A stretch of 5,377 nt of DNA from JBHFEI01 sp041928815 (lineage in GTDB: Bacteria > Pseudomonadota > Alphaproteobacteria > Rhizobiales > Rhizobiaceae). The notes below the pieces were generated by a model, which saw only the letters and a list, made by a program, of their open reading frames with translations, searched no databases and was not told the origin of the DNA. This document shows, piece by piece, positions 5,301-5,377 of this stretch; position 1 is the first letter of the stretch, and every line of letters starts with the position of its first letter. A program made the position numbers and the translations under genes. The stretch lies in assembly GCF_041928815.1 (NCBI RefSeq), contig NZ_JBHFEI010000042.1, forward strand, positions 1-5,377. Direction: 5' to 3'.

Positions 5301-5377
5301 TGGTCTGACCCCATTGGGTGGTCCGGTTTCAGTCTTAGTGCATGATCGGCTTTTCAACCATCGCCTGTGCCGATGAT
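5301..5377 (-). mobile_element. Possible insertion-sequence end (partial; runs off right edge)
   Basis: The stretch starting TGGTCTGACCCCATTGGG (5301-5318) and continuing with TGGTCCGGTTT resembles the terminal inverted repeats of IS3-family elements of rhizobia as I remember them; I could not compare with a database. An open minus-strand frame enters from the right edge and ends at TAA (5337-5335), leaving about 34 bases to the putative tip, a normal distance for a transposase stop codon. The intergenic sequence to the left (5116-5300) has no gene-like frame. Confidence 0.35.
5335..5377 (-). CDS. Possible C-terminal end of a transposase (partial)
   Basis: Only thirteen codons are inside the window, reading SSAQAMVEKPIMH and then a stop. 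The call rests on the position just inside the possible inverted repeat and not on recognition of the peptide. It may equally be a chance open frame. Confidence 0.2.
   Translation of the reverse strand, partial: SSAQAMVEKPIMH

Overview
The window looks like the chromosome or a large replicon of an alphaproteobacterium, most probably in the Rhizobiales (Rhizobium/Agrobacterium/Sinorhizobium type). This rests on high-GC coding sequence, the style of the proteins, and an ECF sigma/anti-sigma pair beside a DUF4394 protein and a DoxX-like membrane protein, an arrangement I associate with that group. This placement is inference from sequence character; no database search was run.

Left part (1 to about 2389): one end of an integrated mobile element, with all genes on the minus strand. 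In transcription order these are a P4-type tyrosine recombinase (967-2244), an unrecognised 199-residue protein whose TTG start and Shine-Dalgarno lie inside the 3' end of the integrase gene (462-1061), and a small AlpA/excisionase-like helix-turn-helix protein (133-357). The integrase gene lies next to the chromosomal genes, as is usual beside an attachment site, so the element probably extends left beyond the window. A cluster of palindromes, including a perfect TTGAT-N4-ATCAA, lies upstream of the alpA-like gene.

Middle part (2390-4651): a compact envelope-signalling module. A minus-strand ECF sigma factor and its membrane-anchored RskA-type anti-sigma factor are translationally coupled through an ATGA overlap. 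Divergently transcribed on the plus strand is a secreted DUF4394 protein. The intergenic stretch between them (3643-3859) holds three GCATCC hexamers in both orientations, a nested hairpin, a tandem 12-bp AT-rich repeat and a 10-bp palindrome. This fits a shared, possibly autoregulated promoter region. The expected logic is that the anti-sigma holds the sigma factor at the inner membrane, and that release drives its own operon and the exported DUF4394 protein.

Right part (4652-5377): a strong hairpin terminator follows the DUF4394 gene. A convergent DoxX/COG4270-type four-helix membrane protein follows (4699-5115), then non-coding sequence, and finally what may be the terminal inverted repeat and last transposase codons of an insertion sequence running off the right edge.

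I see no rRNA, tRNA or CRISPR array. Nothing in the window is clearly a wholly new system. The least explained items are the 199-residue element protein and the symmetric intergenic region of the sigma module.
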